Position numbers and translations under genes: made by a program. Of a DNA stretch of 64,000 nucleotides, positions 60,856 through 64,000 are shown piece after piece. The stretch comes from Oreohelix idahoensis (Eukaryota > Mollusca > Gastropoda > Stylommatophora > Oreohelicidae): assembly GCA_024509875.1 (NCBI GenBank), contig JAMPIV010012191.1, positions 1 through 64,000 of the forward strand. Direction: 5' to 3'. How positions within the stretch are numbered: the first letter of the stretch is position 1; each line of letters begins with the position of its first letter. Below the pieces are notes generated by a model. The model ran no database searches. It saw nothing but the letters and a program-made list of their open reading frames with translations, and was not told where the DNA came from.

Positions 60856-61486
60856 TGTCGCTGGTGATCCCTGGCCAATAATAGTGGCAGGCGATCCTTT
60901 GAGTCGTGGCGCTCATTCCCATGTGTCCACTAAATGGGATAGAGTGGCCCATCTCAAGCACCTGGTTCCTATAGGTTGCAGGAATTACTAATTGGTTGTG
61001 TTCCTGTCCTTCATTTCCAGCTCGGCGATACATCAATCCATTTTTCATAAAGAAGTATCCCTTGGTAGGTGGGTTGTGCGTCCTAGGTAATTTTTTAAAA
61101 CAGGGCGCCAGTGAGGAATCTTCCATTTGGGCCCTCTTCAATTCCTCTGGGAAGATATTGGTAGGAGGTTCCTGCTCTGCGTCTTTTCTTGACTGTCCTC
61201 TAGTGTGTACGGCCGCTATGACTAGTGGTTGAGTAGGTTCTCCAAGGAACACATATCTACATCCCAAAATTAAAGAGTAGATTGGTTCTTCCATTATAGC
61301 TGCACGAATCTCTCCTGTCACATAACGAGATTCCACTCTGATAAGTGCAATTGGCAGTGTCATGGGTGCAACATCCTTCGTCGGACCTTGGATGTCGACA
61401 CTCTCTTCTGTTATCTGGTCAGGGGTGACAAGAGATGCCCTGACCACCGCATCGAAAGCAAGTCCTGTGTCATAAAGGCACTCCAC
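60749..61486 (-). CDS. Aspartic protease and integrase zinc-binding domain
   Basis: Upstream part of Pol. YDTG at residues 5-8 is the protease active-site motif, with the start of the domain lying upstream of the GTG at 61486 in the same open frame. An H2C2 zinc-binding domain of integrase follows: H181, H188, C218 and C221. The frame ends at 60749, just as homology to the integrase core continues in another frame, so a one-base frame change lies near 60755-60765 beside a run of four C. This could be a mutation or an assembly error. Upstream the same frame stays open to 61717 and includes a CCHC zinc knuckle. Confidence 0.9.
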   Translation of the reverse strand: MECLYDTGLAFDAVVRASLVTPDQITEESVDIQGPTKDVAPMTLPIALIRVESRYVTGEIRAAIMEEPIYSLILGCRYVFLGEPTQPLVIAAVHTRGQSRKDAEQEPPTNIFPEELKRAQMEDSSLAPCFKKLPRTHNPPTKGYFFMKNGLMYRRAGNEGQEHNQLVIPATYRNQVLEMGHSIPFSGHMGMSATTQRIACHYYWPGITSDIERFVKSCPQCQKVAPKHWTAPATLGEMPILGTPI

Positions 61487-61612
61487 AGATTGTCCGTTTA
61501 CGAGGACTGATTCGATGACGGGAGGATGAGAAACGTTTCCGGTCCTCTGCTCCTTCCGGGGTGACGATTTTGTCTGCAGACAGGCAGCATGTTGGGGAGG
61601 AGGTCTGCGCTT

Positions 61613-61654
61613 GCACTCATTAGTGTTGTGATTGTTAAAGCGACAGTACTTGCA
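61613..61654 (-). other. CCHC zinc knuckle in the Pol frame
   Basis: In the frame that leads into the protease, the residues CKYCRFNNHNTNEC form a perfect CX2CX4HX4C knuckle, the nucleocapsid RNA-binding motif. It is reached from gag only by a -1 shift. Confidence 0.9.
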
Positions 61655-61716
61655 CCATTTATCTCCCTGTCTCTGGTGTGGCGCAGCATTTTTCTTGTTT
61701 TGCTCTTTGTAGTTAT

Positions 61717-61723
61717 CTTTTTT
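61717..61723 (-). promoter_or_regulatory. Candidate -1 ribosomal frameshift site
   Basis: AAAAAAG lies in the gag zero frame as A AAA AAG, a known -1 slippery heptamer. Shifting back one base here enters exactly the frame carrying the zinc knuckle and protease. A chance homopolymer indel is the alternative. Confidence 0.5.
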
Positions 61724-62802
61724 GCGTGCTGTTTATGCGAGATGTGTGGTCCTTTGCTTTGTTGGTCTGGTTGGGAGCGAGCAGGTTGCTTTGGCGCCTG
61801 ATCCGAAAACTTCTTTCTGGCTCCTTGAGACTCCATGAGAGCATTTTGGAATCGCTCTGCCAGTGTAAGAATATTTTCTAACCGGTCAGCGCCGTTTTCA
61901 GTGAGAAATCTACGCATTTCCACCGACATAGACTCTTTTAGTTGCTCTATCACAATCAGCTCTTTCAACCCGTCATAGTTCTCGGTAAAGTTTCCCAGTG
62001 TACACCACTTCACTAGGTAGTCTTCAATACGGGCTGCGAACTGTGAGAAAGTCTCTCCGGCCTCCTTCCTAGAACCTCGAAATTTTTTTCGGTAAGCCTC
62101 TGAATGAAGCTCGTACCTCACCAAGAGAGCTTTTTTCAATGCCTGATAGTCATCTTGCTCTCCGGCCGGAAGTTTATTAAAGACTTCGTAGGCGGCTCCA
62201 CTTAGGCCCTGGGAAAGTTTCAAGTTCCACTTCCGTTCTTAAAGTCCAAACCCTGTTGCAAAGCGTTCGAAGCGGTCTAAAAAGGCGTCCATGGTATCGT
62301 TCCTTTCTGAAAAAGGTTCCAGCGGAAAATTCATGGCATTGGGTGGTGCAGGTTGCGAAGTAGGCACACCATCTGAGTGGGGTGAGTACCCTCCATCAAA
62401 GTTGGAAGCTGCTGCACTTTTTGCCAGCTCTATCTGATTGGTCTGTCCCTGGATTTCCAGTTGCTTCATGTTAAGTGCATGCTCTGCTGCGGCTTTCTCT
62501 TTACGCTCCGCTGCTTCTGCTGCTTCTTTCCGCTCCGCTGCTTCTGCTGCGGCTTTCCGCTCCGCTGCTTCTGCTGCGGCTTTCTCCTTCCGCTCAGCTG
62601 CTTCTGCTGCGGCTTTCTCCTTCCGCTCCGCTGCTTCTGCTGCGGCTTTCTCCTTCTCCATTGCAAGTTTCTGCATTTCCATCTCTCTTGCATGGAGGTT
62701 ATCAGTCTCCTCACTCACAAATTTCATCAGATCTGTTCCACTTAACCCGTATTCACGCCCTGCCTCCATTAAACTAGTTCTAATTTTTACGGCATCTGCC
62801 AT

Positions 62803-63178
62803 GATATGCTGTATGGGTTCACGAAGGGAAAAATTGGCAGTGACCTCCAAGCAAATTGTTTGACTCGCACAAGTAATTATCTCTTTAAAACCAGCTAGGT
62901 TTAAATTAGTAATCAAGTTCAAATAGTTCTTAAAAATCACTCACTCAGCGTATTCTGAAAAATTATATAACAGATTATCTCGAAATTTTCTATGAAAAAT
63001 TTGCTAAATATTTATGATAAAAATTTTCCCAGCAGTTACAGACAAAGATAACAAATATCAATTCCATACATTATCTTCTGTTCTCAAAAAGTGCTTACTC
63101 TGTCCGTTTGATACTCAATTTAAAAAGTATCACTCGTGCTTTAGAGATATAAATTATCCCCCCCTATGAAATATATAT
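62803..63178 (-). other. 5' leader of the Gmr1-like element
   Basis: AT-rich and non-coding. No LTR 3' end or primer-binding site borders it; instead it runs into the middle of an LTR at 63179, so the element's 5' end has been lost or rearranged. Confidence 0.55.
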
Positions 63179-63980
63179 TTATGGAAAGAGTTCTGTTTCC
63201 CCACGACCTTAGCTTCTGCCCTTAGATCCCGTAAAGAAAAAGCCCCCAACCTCATCTGCGTAGAGAAATGTTCCTATGGGTGAAAATGTAACACCGACAG
63301 CACGAGTGATACATTAACAAACTCTTGATAATGATCAACCGATCGTTGGGTTTATTAATGAAATATCCACACATATAGGGTTAGTAATGGTTGGAACGTG
63401 AATCCTCATATCTAGGAGAAGCATTTAGAGACACATGGACTGTGTAGATTACTCACCATTTTGGTAACACGTATCATATCACATCATCATTTCACTTTAC
63501 AACAGTTCATTCGTAATTAACTATTACTTAATTCACTGCAATTTTATTATCTCATCTGTGTGTTTTGTGTGAATCGTCTTTCACCATCATCACGTTCTAA
63601 CCATTACTAACCCTATATGTGTGGATATTTCATTAATAAACCCAACGATCGTTTGATCATTATCTAGTTTGTTAATGTATCACTCGTGCTGTCGGTGTTA
63701 CATATTCACCTATAGGAACCTTTCTCTACTCAGATGAGGTTGGGGGCTTTTTCTTTACGGGATCTAAGGGCAGAAGCTAAGGTCGTGGGGAAACAGAACT
63801 CTTTCCATAATTAATTAGAAAACACTGTCTAGTGGAAAGCATTCGCATTCCTGTCTTCTTGTCCCTATCTCCAATTTGTCTTTTTTTCTTTCTTAACGAG
63901 CCAATTTATATCTAATATCTCATAGACTATTCCTGGCAAAAGCTACTGTCGTAGTTGCCCCAGTGACTCACCACCCGACA
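63179..63980. repeat. Head-to-head LTR fragments (palindrome)
   Basis: 63179-63400 matches the 3' LTR at about 55998-56220 in the same orientation. 63401-63980 is the same LTR family in the opposite orientation, up to the true LTR end CACCCGACA. As a result 63179-63400 and 63591-63810 are inverted copies around a 190-bp spacer. Confidence 0.85.
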
Positions 63981-63984
63981 ATTG

Positions 63985-64000
63985 TGGACTCGTCTTGGGA
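63985..64000 (+). other. Candidate tRNA primer-binding site at window edge
   Basis: Four bases after the LTR end comes TGGACTCGTCTTGGGA. TGG, then eight bases, then TGGGA is the pattern expected for the complement of a tRNA 3' end (CCA, discriminator, acceptor strand, T-stem). This suggests a + strand element continues beyond the window. Confidence 0.45.

Larger units (their letters stand above)
61498..62802 (-). pseudogene. Gag (coiled coil plus capsid-like region), one stop codon
   Basis: Start chosen at the ATG at 62802 (MADAVKIRT); the frame opens further up only from a GTG. The first 60 or so residues are followed by about six KEKAAAEAAER-type repeats forming a charged helix (62520-62670). 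A capsid/SCAN-like Gag region follows, with KLSQGLSGAAYEVF and FSQFAARIEDYLVKW. A TAA at 62239-62241 interrupts the frame; the remainder is in the same frame. A slippery A AAA AAG lies at 61717-61723. In the zero frame the protein continues to 61498 without a zinc knuckle. Product would form the particle and package RNA. Confidence 0.85.

Noticed and set aside
62438..62863. Plus-strand frames rich in Leu, Phe or Ser/Ala opposite gag
   Set aside because: They are antisense shadows of the repeated KEKAAAEAAER segment of gag.

Overview
This is animal (eukaryotic) repeat-dense DNA with no host gene that I can recognise. The clues are tRNA-derived SINEs, an RTE-type LINE family, Ty3/gypsy elements, Tc1, hAT and piggyBac-like DNA transposons, long (TA)n tracts and AT-rich sequence without operons. 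The mixture fits an invertebrate, probably a lophotrochozoan such as a mollusc, but that placement is inference. Nearly every real open frame belongs to a transposable element.

Layout. 1-379 contains no cytosine at all. 1211-1612 is a Ty3/gypsy RNase H remnant. 3714-6707 is an LTR-like insertion (family LTR-X copy I, 5-bp target duplication) carrying a (TA)n tract and a truncated LINE. 7730-9085 holds a LINE fragment and nested SINEs. 9324-12644 is a full-length RTE-type LINE with an uninterrupted 1009-codon ORF and a 9-bp target-site duplication. 13560-28440 is mostly non-coding, with SINEs, a piggyBac-like TTAA element, a second RTE LINE, a Tc1 element with perfect inverted repeats and two copies of repeat D. 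28560-35720 is a nest: repeat E, interrupted by a solo LTR of the Gmr1-like family, itself interrupted by LTR-X copy II and a short (GAA)n-tailed element.

35730-43636 is a complete LTR element with a TTAAC duplication. Its only sizeable ORF encodes a 641-residue coiled-coil protein; no protease, reverse transcriptase or integrase is seen. 43798-53480 is a graveyard of SINE and LINE pieces, including an RNase H domain split by a 2-kb insertion, plus two 874-bp hAT deletion derivatives. 53977-55260 is a broken IS630/Tc1-like DDE transposase.

55817-63980 is dominated by a minus-strand Ty3/gypsy element whose integrase lies before reverse transcriptase and RNase H, the order known from Gmr1-like elements. 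It has a 2.44-kb 3' LTR, a polypurine tract, and a gag region with a stop codon and an in-frame slippery heptamer. Its 5' end is replaced by an inverted LTR palindrome at the window edge.

The families are interleaved. The Gmr1-like LTR sits inside an LTR-X copy in one place and hosts an LTR-X copy in another, so both were mobile over overlapping periods. The gag-like-only element and the (GAA)n-tailed short element look like non-autonomous passengers on other elements' enzymes.
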